Source: Myxococcales bacterium (GTDB lineage: Bacteria > Myxococcota > Myxococcia > Myxococcales > Myxococcaceae). From it: a stretch of DNA of 29,671 bases. Below, piece by piece: positions 15,630 through 23,289 of this stretch. Position 1 is the stretch's first letter. Each line of letters starts with the position of its first letter. The DNA lies in contig PMBV01000345.1 of assembly GCA_003153055.1 (NCBI GenBank), positions 1,825 through 31,495 of the forward strand, in the 5' to 3' direction. Both the position numbers and the translations under genes were made by a program. A model generated the notes under the pieces. It worked only from the letters and a program-made list of their open reading frames with translations. It did not search any database and was not told where the DNA came from.

Positions 15630-17128
15630 CGACCGCCGCGTCCCTTTGCTCCTCGCCGCGCTCCGTGTGCCTCGTCCGGCTTGCTCGTGCTGGCACAATC
15701 GCCTGTATGCTCCTCACCGCGGTAGAGGCGGGCGCCCAGGGCGGTCCCCCGGCCCCGCACGACGCGGACGCCTTCGACGTGATGACCCTTTTGTCCGAGC
15801 ATGGCCTACACAACCTCGCCGACGAGCGCTGGAACGTCTACGGGCAGTTCACTTACATCTCTTCCTGGAAGCTGCCGTTCAAGGCGCCCTACACCAACGC
15901 AAACGGCAGCATCAAGTCGCTCACTCCAGACCTCGAGCGCAGCTTCACCGGCACCCTCAGCCTCTTCATCGGCGTCAAGCTGTGGCTCGGTGGAGAGGTC
16001 TACTTCGCCCCTGAGCTCATCGCCGAGCGGCCGCTTTCGCAATTGCGCGGCATCGGAGGGGCGATTCAGAACTTCGAGCTCCAGAAGGGTGGCTCCGAGA
16101 CCCCTCAGCTGTACCGAGCGCGCCTCAACCTGCGGCAGACGTTCGGCCTCGGCGGTCACCCAGTGGTGCGGGAGTCGGACCCACTCCAGCTGGGCGCAGT
16201 GGTGGACAGCCGGCGCCTGGTGGTCACGGTGGGAAGCTTCACCATCCTTGACATGTTCGACCGCAACTCCGTCACCGGAGACCCGCGTCAGACATTCTTC
16301 AACATGGCCTTCATGACGCACGCCTCCTGGGACTTCACGTCAGACGCGCGGGGCTACTCGTGGGGCGCCACCGCCGAACTCTATTGGGACGACTGGGCGC
16401 TGCGCTTTGGCCGCATCACCCCGCCGCAGAACCCCAACGACCTGCCGCAGGAGTTCAGAATCTGGGAGTACTACGGGGACCAGGTTGAGCTCACCCACTC
16501 GCACGTGCTGTTTGGGCAGCCCGGCGCCGTTCGGCTCCTCGGCTACCGCAATCGCGTATTCACCGGGCGTTTCGACGACGCCATCGCGGCCTTCAACTCC
16601 AACCCCGTCACCCACAACGCGGGTTCCTGCACTGCCTTCAACTACGGCTCCGGCAACTTCAATGCGCCGGATCTGTGCTGGGTCCGCAAGCCCAACGTCA
16701 AGCTGGGTATCGGCCTCAACGTGGAGCAGTACATCACCCAGGGCATTGGCTTGATGCTCAGGGCCATGTGGTCCGACGGTGATACCGAGGTCGACGCGTA
16801 CAACCCGGCAGACCGGTCGCTGTCCATCGCGGTCGTGGCCAAGGGCGTGGCCTGGAAGCGGCCCTTGGACGTCACCGGGGTCGGTTTCGGCATGAGCTGG
16901 ATCTCCAACACCCATGCCGAATACTTGGCGATGGGTGGAGTTGACGGGTTCATCGGAGATGGTTTCCTCCGCAAAGCCCCCGAGGGCGTCGTCGAGGCGT
17001 TCTACAGCGTGAATTTCTTCAAGGCCGTGTGGCTGGCGGCCGACTACCAGCTCCTGTGGAATCCCGGGTTCAACGCAGACCGCGGACCAGTGCATATCCT
17101 CGGAGCGAAAGCCCATGCTGAGTTCTAG
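15626..17128 (+). CDS. OprB-family carbohydrate porin
   Basis: A 500-residue outer-membrane protein that would form a 16-strand channel for sugar diffusion. A Sec signal (ARAGTIACMLLTAVEAGAQGG) is followed by residues resembling OprB-type porins: NVYGQFTYISSWKLPFKAPY near the mature start, LWLGGEVYFAPEL, DSRRLVVTVGSFTILDMFD (a strongly family-like strand), FMTHASWDFTSDARGYSWGA, WALRFGRITPPQ, GIGLNVEQYITQGIGLMLR and a terminal Phe (AHAEF), as expected for BAM-dependent folding. Length is normal for the family. The start overlaps the upstream lipoprotein stop (ATGA), and the end overlaps the next gene by 14 bases. Substrate cannot be read from sequence; the sugar island across the convergent border makes a shared substrate possible but unproven. 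Confidence 0.85.
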   Translation: MTTAASLCSSPRSVCLVRLARAGTIACMLLTAVEAGAQGGPPAPHDADAFDVMTLLSEHGLHNLADERWNVYGQFTYISSWKLPFKAPYTNANGSIKSLTPDLERSFTGTLSLFIGVKLWLGGEVYFAPELIAERPLSQLRGIGGAIQNFELQKGGSETPQLYRARLNLRQTFGLGGHPVVRESDPLQLGAVVDSRRLVVTVGSFTILDMFDRNSVTGDPRQTFFNMAFMTHASWDFTSDARGYSWGATAELYWDDWALRFGRITPPQNPNDLPQEFRIWEYYGDQVELTHSHVLFGQPGAVRLLGYRNRVFTGRFDDAIAAFNSNPVTHNAGSCTAFNYGSGNFNAPDLCWVRKPNVKLGIGLNVEQYITQGIGLMLRAMWSDGDTEVDAYNPADRSLSIAVVAKGVAWKRPLDVTGVGFGMSWISNTHAEYLAMGGVDGFIGDGFLRKAPEGVVEAFYSVNFFKAVWLAADYQLLWNPGFNADRGPVHILGAKAHAEF

Positions 17129-18071
17129 CCCTCGATGCGGCGGTTTCGCGTTGGTCCTTGCCCTCTGCGCTTCCACGTCGCCGGCGCATGCTCAGGCGCA
17201 GGCCCATGGATTCTCAGTGGAGCGGTTCTACCCGTCGCCGGCCGGGGCTGGCTGGCTGGTGATGGACGCGCTCGACCTGAGTGGAGGCCTGGGGGGGGAC
17301 CTCGCCGTCACCATGGGCTACGCACACGACGGGCTCCGGGTCGGCCCTCAGGGCTTGGCGGTCGTCGAACACCAAGCGTTTGCCGACTTCGGCATGGCGG
17401 TCACCTACGACCGCTTTCGTCTCTCCCTCAACATGTCCATGCCGCTGGTCATCTCCGGCAGGAACAGCACGGTGGGAGACACCGCCTTCGTCGCGCCCGC
17501 GGTTACCTTGGGGTCCAACCCAGACACACTGTCTGACTACGCTCTGGGTTTCGATGTGCGGCTCTTCGGCGAGGCAGGGGGCCCATTCCGCCTCGGGGCC
17601 GGGGTACAACTCGTCATCCCCAGCGGTCGCCTGGCCGACTACGACAGCGACGGCACCTTCCGCGCCATGGGCCGGGTGCTTTTCGCGGGCGACCTGGGCA
17701 TGCTCACCTACGCGGGGCACCTGGGCGTGCATGTCCGCCCCCGAGACGACGGGCCAGGGTCGAACGGGCCGCGGGGCAGCGAGCTGCTCTTCGGGGTAGC
17801 CGGGGGCGCGCGCCTCGCGGTGGCTCCCGGGTGGGCGGTCATCGTCGGCCCCGAGCTCTTTGGCCAGACGGCGTTTCGCTCGTTCTTCGGTGGCGACACC
17901 ACCGGCCTCGAGGCACTGATGAGCGCTCGGTTCGAAGGCACTGGCGAGGGCCCGCAGCTTAGAGTGAGGCTCGGCGCTGGATTGGGCCTCGACCCCACCT
18001 TCGGCACACCGAGGTGGCGAGTCGTGCTTGGCGCTGAGCTCTTCGGACGCGTGTCGAAACCCTCCCGGTAG
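17115..18071 (+). CDS. outer-membrane beta-barrel protein (OmpA-type barrel without peptidoglycan domain)
   Basis: A 318-residue exported protein. The signal peptide is FALVLALCASTSPAHAQA. The mature start (GFSVERFYPSPAGAGWLVMDA) resembles barrels that, in Myxococcota, are often fused to an OmpA peptidoglycan-binding domain. Alternating amphipathic strands with glycine/aromatic girdles run to the end (GPFRLGAGVQLVIPSGR, WRVVLGAELFGR). No OmpA C-terminal domain (NxxLSxxRA type) is present, and the frame ends at a normal stop, so it is barrel-only. It is probably the third gene of the lipoprotein-porin set (14-base overlap). Its role, whether structural or transport, is unknown. Confidence 0.7.
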   Translation: MLSSSPRCGGFALVLALCASTSPAHAQAQAHGFSVERFYPSPAGAGWLVMDALDLSGGLGGDLAVTMGYAHDGLRVGPQGLAVVEHQAFADFGMAVTYDRFRLSLNMSMPLVISGRNSTVGDTAFVAPAVTLGSNPDTLSDYALGFDVRLFGEAGGPFRLGAGVQLVIPSGRLADYDSDGTFRAMGRVLFAGDLGMLTYAGHLGVHVRPRDDGPGSNGPRGSELLFGVAGGARLAVAPGWAVIVGPELFGQTAFRSFFGGDTTGLEALMSARFEGTGEGPQLRVRLGAGLGLDPTFGTPRWRVVLGAELFGRVSKPSR

Positions 18072-18160
18072 CTTGGCTTCCTCCTCCCCAAAAATGGCCA
18101 AATCCGGTCCCAGCGCCATCGCCACCGGGCGCGAACTTCATGTTTCATCGCACCGTGTCG

Positions 18161-18784
18161 TCAGTACGCGGTGAAGCCCCCAGGCTTCTCCCCTCGCGCC
18201 CAGGCCATCGCCGCCCGGGCTTGATCCTTCTTCAACCGATGAAAGGCAATCTCGCGCACCCAGAGCGGCACCGTGAAGACCTTGAGGCCGGTGGACGTCG
18301 CGAGGAGGTAGGCCTGGGAGCACTTCTCGAGCAGCTCCACATTGAAGACCGCCCGCTCGAGGGTGACGCCCAGGCACAGCACTCCATCGCCCCACACATA
18401 CGCGCAGTGCCGGCTGCTCAACTGGCTCAGCTCGGCGAGGCGCTCGACCCGGCGCCCGAGCTGCCGCACCTGCTCGTCGAAGAGTCCAGGCACGGGTGCG
18501 TGGGTCAAGGCCAAGGCACTCGCCCACCGTGGCCGCGCCACGACGATGGCTCCGACGTCGGGCCTCCTCCGGTAGATCTCTCCGTGGAGCGTGCCCAAGG
18601 GCTCGGCCGCTCGCTCCTCGAACGCGACCCGGTGCTGGGCCCCGTTCACCACCGCGTCCATGGCTGGCTGACCCGGAACCCTCGCCGAGAGCGACAGCGG
18701 GCTCAGCGCCTTAGCCTCGTCAAGCCGGCGCCACGCGGCAACGACCTCCTGCGACTCGGTGACCGGTGTGGGAGGCATCGTCAT
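18161..18784 (-). CDS. class II aldolase/adducin-fold protein lacking metal and catalytic residues
   Basis: A 207-residue protein whose middle aligns with the intact aldolase encoded two genes upstream: GTLHGEIYRRRPDVGAIVV against SGLHARVFLERADVFASVH, and WGDGVLCLGVTLERAV against ANHGLLCVGPTMEAAI. The signature residues are lost. The metal-binding HTH is ARP (83-85), the catalytic Glu is L63, and the third His is D133. The N-terminal substrate/phosphate-binding part is also poorly conserved. It should therefore not work as a zinc aldolase; a regulatory or structural partner of the true aldolase is the natural guess. The start overlaps the aminotransferase stop (ATGA), with a second ATG two codons on. 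The frame is intact, so it is not a decaying pseudogene. It ends in GFTAY, like the MCP at 27722. Confidence 0.75.
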   Translation of the reverse strand: MTMPPTPVTESQEVVAAWRRLDEAKALSPLSLSARVPGQPAMDAVVNGAQHRVAFEERAAEPLGTLHGEIYRRRPDVGAIVVARPRWASALALTHAPVPGLFDEQVRQLGRRVERLAELSQLSSRHCAYVWGDGVLCLGVTLERAVFNVELLEKCSQAYLLATSTGLKVFTVPLWVREIAFHRLKKDQARAAMAWARGEKPGGFTAY

Positions 18785-20223
18785 ACCAGTTGGAAGACGG
18801 CCTCGAAGCGAGACAGGGCGTCGTCGACGACGTCGTCGGTGTCGGCCATACTGCAGTACAACCGGCTCCCGGCGAGGGTGATGAGCCCGTGGGCTGTGTA
18901 GGCCGCGCCCATGTCTTCCATGAGGTGCCTCCTGGGGCCGAGCTCGCGGAGCAGCTTCACCGGCGTGCGCATGGACATCAGCATGAGGCCCGACGTCTCG
19001 AGGTGTACGATGGAGCCCTGGTTGTACGCCACGTAGGGCAGGTCGAGCCTGGTGAGAATGTCGTTGAGGCCCCGGCACAGCCGGTCGCCCGCTCGCCCCG
19101 CCAGCACCGGGGCTTGGGTCCGCTCCATCTCGGTGAGCGCGTAATAGCCGGCGACGCACGACAGCGGGTTGGCGCTCAGGGTGCCTCCGACGAAGGCCCG
19201 CTTGCCAGTGGCCGAGAGCCCCCCGGCGAGCAGCATCATGACGTCCTTCCGCCCGCCCACGCCTCCCGCCATGGGGAACCCGCCGGTGAGACACTTGCCG
19301 AAGACGGTGAGGTCTGGCTTCACGTTGAAGTAGCCCTGCGCCCCGCCCATGCCGACCCGGAAGCCGGTGACGACCTCATCGAATACCAACAGCGCGCCGA
19401 ACTCGTCGCACAGCTTGCGCACCTCGCCGTTGTACGTGAGGTTGACCGGGCGAGTGCCGCTCTCCGGGCCGAAGGGCTCGAGCAGCACCGCCGCCGTGCC
19501 TCCCGTGAGTCGGTTGAGCCACAGCCGTCGACGGAGCGCGCCCAGGTCGTTGGGGAAACACTCCTGGGTGTAACGCAGCGCCGACGATGGAATGCCCGTG
19601 GCCTCCCGCGCGCCCGTGCCTGGCACCCGGAGCCCGTAGACGAGCTGATCGCTCCACCCGTGGTAGCCGCCGCCGATCTTGATAATCCACTTCTTCCCCG
19701 AGAAGGCCCGGGCCAGGCGCACGGCGGCCATCACGCCCTCGGTGCCTGAGCCCAACATGCGGAACATCTCCACCGCGGGCATGTGCCGGGTGACCAGCTC
19801 GGCCAGCTTGTACTCGTACTCGTGGAACAGCCCAGTCACCGGCCCGCACGACTCGAGCAGCTCGATGACCTTCTCGCGCACCGGGGCGTAGTTCGAGCCC
19901 AACACCGTCGGCCCGCCCGCTTGGAGGAAGTCGATGTATTGGTTGCCGTCGACGTCCCACGCGTGGGCTCCGAAGGCCCGGTTCACCGCGAGCGGGAAGG
20001 GGCGGTTGAAGGCGAGGTTGTGCTGCACGCCCCCGGGGATGACGGTCGCCGCCTGGGTGGACAAGCGCTGCGAGCCCTGACAACGAGTGTCGAAGTACCG
20101 CTGGACCTCGGCCATCTTCTCGGGGCGGAGGGGCCGCGGCGGCAGCGCGAGGAGCGCATCGAGCTTCTTGTAGAGCTCATCGGTGTCGTGCCACTGGGAA
20201 ATGCCGTACGCCTGGGTCGTCAT
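18781..20223 (-). CDS. class III aminotransferase, glutamate-1-semialdehyde aminomutase-like
   Basis: A 480-residue PLP enzyme. Conserved parts are ATVIPGGVQHN near residue 60, WDVDGNQYIDFLQAGGPTVLG, the PLP-phosphate site MLGSGTEGVMAAVRLAR, GGYHGWSD, LLEPFGPE, D282 (FDEVVTGFR) and Schiff-base K310 (VFGKCLTGGFPMAGG). Order and spacing match the HemL/COG0001 branch of class III enzymes. The usual NSGTEA reads GSGTEG, and the context is a sugar operon, so tetrapyrrole synthesis is unlikely. It more probably transaminates an aldehyde or keto product of the aldolase step. ATG 20223 overlaps the aldolase stop (ATGA); the frame continues upstream only inside that gene. The exact substrate is unknown. 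Confidence 0.88.
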   Translation of the reverse strand: MTTQAYGISQWHDTDELYKKLDALLALPPRPLRPEKMAEVQRYFDTRCQGSQRLSTQAATVIPGGVQHNLAFNRPFPLAVNRAFGAHAWDVDGNQYIDFLQAGGPTVLGSNYAPVREKVIELLESCGPVTGLFHEYEYKLAELVTRHMPAVEMFRMLGSGTEGVMAAVRLARAFSGKKWIIKIGGGYHGWSDQLVYGLRVPGTGAREATGIPSSALRYTQECFPNDLGALRRRLWLNRLTGGTAAVLLEPFGPESGTRPVNLTYNGEVRKLCDEFGALLVFDEVVTGFRVGMGGAQGYFNVKPDLTVFGKCLTGGFPMAGGVGGRKDVMMLLAGGLSATGKRAFVGGTLSANPLSCVAGYYALTEMERTQAPVLAGRAGDRLCRGLNDILTRLDLPYVAYNQGSIVHLETSGLMLMSMRTPVKLLRELGPRRHLMEDMGAAYTAHGLITLAGSRLYCSMADTDDVVDDALSRFEAVFQLV

Positions 20224-20864
20224 GGGGTTCTCGTTCGAATGCCCGCCAAACCGGCGCGGGCGAGGGTGAGGAGCGGAGCGTCGGGCTTGGTCGCGAGCGC
20301 CTGCTCGAGGAAGCGCCCTGCCACCTGCTCGACCATCGCGACCCGCGCGATGGCTGCCTCCATGGTGGGGCCCACGCACAACAGACCGTGGTTCGCGAGC
20401 AGGTAGGCGTTGATGTCTGGGTTGAGCCGCTTCCCAAGGGCGCGCACGAGGAAGCTGGTGCCCGAGGGTGCGTAGGCGACGGTCTCGATGCGTGGGCCCA
20501 GGGCGCGGGCGGTCTCGGCGTCAGGAGCCGGAAGGCTGCGCCTCAGCAGGGCCACGGCGCTGGCCACGGGCTGGTGCGTGTGTACGCTGGCGAAGACGTC
20601 CGCTCGCTCGAGGAAGACCCGGGCGTGGAGCCCGCTCTCCACCGAAGGCGCCCGGCCTCCATCGACCACGTCGAGCTCGGTCAGCGTCAGCACCGGGAGA
20701 TCCTCTGGGCTCATCGCGTAGTAGTCGGACCCCGACGGCGTCACCACGAAGTGCCAGCGGTCGATGCGGAGCGCGACGTTGCCGCCCACCCCCGCGAGGT
20801 AACCGCGATCAGCCAAGGTGAGGCAGGCGTCCAGCACCGTCTTTCTTGCAGCATCGAAGCTCAT
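20220..20864 (-). CDS. class II aldolase (zinc-dependent, L-fuculose-phosphate aldolase-like)
   Basis: A 214-residue class II aldolase/adducin enzyme that cleaves sugar phosphates into DHAP (or an analogue) and an aldehyde in the cytoplasm. The signature residues are all present: GGNVALRI phosphate loop near residue 28, TPSGSDY, catalytic E76 (VESGLHARVF), zinc ligands H95 and H97 (SVHTHQP) and H159 (LANHGLLCVG). Length equals the FucA/AraD family. Some members are epimerases or decarboxylases, so the precise reaction is open. GGAGG lies 6 bases before ATG 20864, and the start overlaps the kinase stop (ATGA). A sugar kinase upstream supplying a phosphorylated substrate is the standard arrangement for such aldolases. 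Confidence 0.9.
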   Translation of the reverse strand: MSFDAARKTVLDACLTLADRGYLAGVGGNVALRIDRWHFVVTPSGSDYYAMSPEDLPVLTLTELDVVDGGRAPSVESGLHARVFLERADVFASVHTHQPVASAVALLRRSLPAPDAETARALGPRIETVAYAPSGTSFLVRALGKRLNPDINAYLLANHGLLCVGPTMEAAIARVAMVEQVAGRFLEQALATKPDAPLLTLARAGLAGIRTRTP

Positions 20865-22462
20865 GAGGACCTCCGGGAAGTGGCCCGCCGGCGGTAGAGC
20901 GGCGCGAGCCTCCGGTACAGCTCGAGGAAGGTGCTGAAGGATTCGTCGAGCACTTCGCGGTGAGCCGGCTGGGGGTGGTACTCGGCGGCGATGGCGGTTC
21001 GTTGGGTCGCCTCGTCGAAGCGCATCAGGCCCAACCCCACGGCTGCGATGATCGCCGCGCCGCGCGCGTTGGCCTGCTGGGGCTCGCTCAACTGGCGCAC
21101 CTTCAGGTCGAGCACGTCGGCGAAGATTTGACACCAGACCGCCGAGGCTCCACCGCCACCCACGATGGTGAGGGCCTTGGGCCGCTGTCCGAGGAACCGG
21201 GTCACCGGCTCCAACAGCCAGCGGGTGTTGAAGGCCACGCCCTCGAGGAAGGCACGAATGATGTCTTCTCTCGAATGCTCGAGCGAGAGGTTGAACAGGC
21301 CCGCCCTCAGCGTGCGATCCTCCACCGGGCTCCGCTCGCCGAACAGCCACGGCGTGTAGAGGAGGCCACGGCTGCCCGCCGGCACTCGGGCGGCGATCTG
21401 ATCGAGCAGCTTGTAGACGTCGGGCTGGCGGGCCTCCTGGAGCAGCTCGTCGGTGTGGTACAGGATTCGGTCGCGGAGGAAGGTGAGGTTCGCGCCGGCC
21501 GCCGTCTGCATCGCCACCATCAGGTACCGGTCGGGGATCGCGCACGGCACCGAGGCGATGGACGCGCCCACGTCGGTCTTCTTGAACGGCACGTGCGCGG
21601 CGATCCACGACGAGGTGCCGATGTAGAGGTGCGCGTCGAAGTCGGCCACCGCGCCCGAGCCGATGGCCGCCGCCGTGGTGTCCACCGCTCCAGCCACCAC
21701 CGGCGTGCTCGACGGGAGCCCCAGCTCGCTGGCCACCTCGGGCCTGAGCGTGCCCACCACATCGGTGCACCGCACCAGCTCGGGGAACTTCTCGGGGTCG
21801 ATGCCCGAGCCGCGCAGGAGCCCGGGGTGGTAGCGCACGTTCGAGGGGTCGCGGTTGTCCGTCACCCACGAGGTGAGAATGGAGTCTTGCGTCGCCACCG
21901 CCCGCCCCGTGAGCCTCAGCACCAGGTAGTCGGTGACGTTGAGAAACTTGGCCGTGCGCCGGTAAATGTCTGGCCATTCGTCGCGCACGAAGAGCATGTG
22001 GGCGGCCGGGTCCTTTCCCGACAGCGCCGGAGCACCCCCGGTGAGGCGGAGGTATCTCACCAGCTTGAGCGCGTCGTAGCCCGCGACGTTGACCAGCCCG
22101 CGCACGTGTCGGCGCAGCGCAGCGGCTCCGCGCATGTCCATCCACAAGAGCGCGTTGCTCAAGGCCTCTCCGCGCTCATCCACGGGGATGGTGCCTTCTC
22201 CCTGGCAGGAGCAGCACACCGCCACCACCCGGCCCGGGGCCTGGCTCGCCAGCACCTTCCGCGCGGTGCCGAGGAACGCCGCCCACCAGTCACCGGGCAC
22301 CTGCTCCGCGCCGCCGCCGGGCAACACCCGTAGCGCCACCGGCTCGAAGGCCCAACCCAACACCTTGCCCGAGAGGGACACCAGCGCCGTCTTGCACCCC
22401 GACGTGCCGAGGTCGACCGCCAGCACGCAGGGCTCGTCTGTCTTCGTGATCGAGGGCTCCAC
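20861..22462 (-). CDS. FGGY-family carbohydrate kinase (xylulokinase-like)
   Basis: A 533-residue sugar kinase that uses ATP to phosphorylate a ketose or polyol. The N-terminal ATPase-fold loop is VLAVDLGTSGCKTALV; the acceptor-sugar site is marked by LLWMDMRGAAALRR and GAVDTTAAAIGSG; the second lobe has IGTSSWIAAH and the FGGY signature region TIVGGGGASAVWCQIFADVL followed by ARGAAIIAAVGLG. Length is normal. I take GTG 22462 as the start: it has GGGGA upstream and leaves the palindrome at 22491-22518 untranslated, while an in-frame TTG at 22504 lies inside that palindrome. It is the first gene of the four-gene minus-strand operon. Family is sure; substrate is not known. Confidence 0.9.
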   Translation of the reverse strand: MEPSITKTDEPCVLAVDLGTSGCKTALVSLSGKVLGWAFEPVALRVLPGGGAEQVPGDWWAAFLGTARKVLASQAPGRVVAVCCSCQGEGTIPVDERGEALSNALLWMDMRGAAALRRHVRGLVNVAGYDALKLVRYLRLTGGAPALSGKDPAAHMLFVRDEWPDIYRRTAKFLNVTDYLVLRLTGRAVATQDSILTSWVTDNRDPSNVRYHPGLLRGSGIDPEKFPELVRCTDVVGTLRPEVASELGLPSSTPVVAGAVDTTAAAIGSGAVADFDAHLYIGTSSWIAAHVPFKKTDVGASIASVPCAIPDRYLMVAMQTAAGANLTFLRDRILYHTDELLQEARQPDVYKLLDQIAARVPAGSRGLLYTPWLFGERSPVEDRTLRAGLFNLSLEHSREDIIRAFLEGVAFNTRWLLEPVTRFLGQRPKALTIVGGGGASAVWCQIFADVLDLKVRQLSEPQQANARGAAIIAAVGLGLMRFDEATQRTAIAAEYHPQPAHREVLDESFSTFLELYRRLAPLYRRRATSRRSS

Positions 22463-22490
22463 CGGTCCCCGACGGTACGACCGGTGAGTC

Positions 22491-22518
22491 TTGAAAGTCA
22501 ACAATTGTCGAGTTTCAA
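22491..22518. promoter_or_regulatory. 28-nt palindrome, probable TetR operator
   Basis: An inverted repeat with arms TTGAAA...TTTCAA and a perfect centre ACAATTGT; 24 of 28 positions are symmetrical. It is AT-rich against a GC-rich background. It lies between the divergent kinase and TetR genes, about 29 bases upstream of the kinase GTG and 93 before the TetR ATG, which is where an autoregulating TetR repressor would bind to control both arms. Confidence 0.7.
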
Positions 22519-22529
22519 TGGGACTGCAG

Positions 22530-22548
22530 CGTGACGTGCGGCGTCACG
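22530..22548. promoter_or_regulatory. second inverted repeat in the divergent control region
   Basis: A perfect 7-bp inverted repeat, CGTGACG - TGCGG - CGTCACG, lies 11 bases after the larger palindrome. It could be a second regulator site or an RNA hairpin in the TetR leader. The sequence differs from the first palindrome, so if functional it probably binds another factor. Confidence 0.4.
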
Positions 22549-22611
22549 AGCCCGAGGAGGGGAGGGAGGTGAACTGCGGCGGCGTGTTGAGGTAGGGTCC
22601 GGACTCGACGC

Positions 22612-23289
22612 ATGTCGACTCCTGAAACGCCCCGCGACAGTCGAGTGATGGACGACCTGGTGGCGGGGAAGTTCAAGTACACCAGCCGCAAGGGCCGGGA
22701 GCGGCGGGTCAAGCTGATCGAGGCGGCCAAGGCGCTCCTCGAGACCAAGCGCCCTCAAGATGTCTCGTTTGCCGACGTCTGCACCAGGGCGCGAATTCCC
22801 CGGCCCTCGGCGTACCACTTCTTCCCAGACATCGAGTCGGTGTTCCTGGGCGTGCGGTTGATGCACGCGGAGGCGCTGGTGACGTCGCTCGGGTCGGTGG
22901 AGCGGGTGCGCGGTGACGCCTGGAGCCGCTACTTCGGCCGGCTGGTCGACGCGGGGGTCAAGGTGATGCGCGCCGATCGCGCGACGACGCGGCTCATTTA
23001 TGGGGGAGTGGGCGGGTGGGTCGAGGTGAAGGAGCTGAACAAGGAAGTCGACGCCCGGCTCGCTCAGCTCGCCCTCGAGGGCCTGGAGCGGCGCTTCGAG
23101 CTGCCGAGCTGGCCCAACCGGGAGGCGGCCATGGCGGTGGCCTTCACCATCGTCGACTCGATTCTCCGCCTTTCATTTCGAACCAACGAGGAGCTCACCG
23201 AGTGGATGGTCGACGAAGCGAAGCGAGCAGCGGTGTCGTATTTGAAGAATTACCTTCCCGAGGTGCTGCCGGTGAGAGAGCGGTCGTGA
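22612..23289 (+). CDS. TetR/AcrR-family transcriptional regulator
   Basis: A 225-residue regulator. The N-terminal HTH is clear at residues ~28-75: RRVKLIEAAKALLETKRPQDVSFADVCTRARIPRPSAYHFFPDIESVFLGV, in segments typical of TetR (helix 2-3 VSFADVCTRARI, helix 3-4 PSAYHFFPDIESV). The remaining ~150 residues are the variable helical ligand-binding and dimerisation half. ATG 22612 is used although its nearest purine-rich site (GAGGTAGGG) is 14 bases away; ATG 22648 in frame would still keep the HTH. It is divergent from the kinase operon and coupled (GTGA overlap) to the MFS gene. It probably represses both arms through the palindrome at 22491-22518 until a pathway intermediate binds. Confidence 0.9.
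   Translation: MSTPETPRDSRVMDDLVAGKFKYTSRKGRERRVKLIEAAKALLETKRPQDVSFADVCTRARIPRPSAYHFFPDIESVFLGVRLMHAEALVTSLGSVERVRGDAWSRYFGRLVDAGVKVMRADRATTRLIYGGVGGWVEVKELNKEVDARLAQLALEGLERRFELPSWPNREAAMAVAFTIVDSILRLSFRTNEELTEWMVDEAKRAAVSYLKNYLPEVLPVRERS

Noticed and set aside
18113..18132. Possible terminator hairpin (GCGCC/GGCGC) between the convergent barrel and pseudoaldolase genes
   Set aside because: Only a 5-bp stem with a 10-base loop and no T-run; expected by chance in GC-rich DNA.
18161..18784. Pseudoaldolase as a decaying pseudogene
   Set aside because: The frame is intact, length is normal, the start is coupled by ATGA and codon use matches the neighbours, so it is better read as a maintained protein.
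20960..22333. 457-codon plus-strand frame opposite the FGGY kinase
   Set aside because: No recognisable protein features; the kinase motifs on the minus strand are unambiguous.
22463..22504. TTG 22504 as start of the sugar kinase
   Set aside because: It falls inside the 28-nt palindrome and adds 14 residues with no family match; GTG 22462 is better placed.
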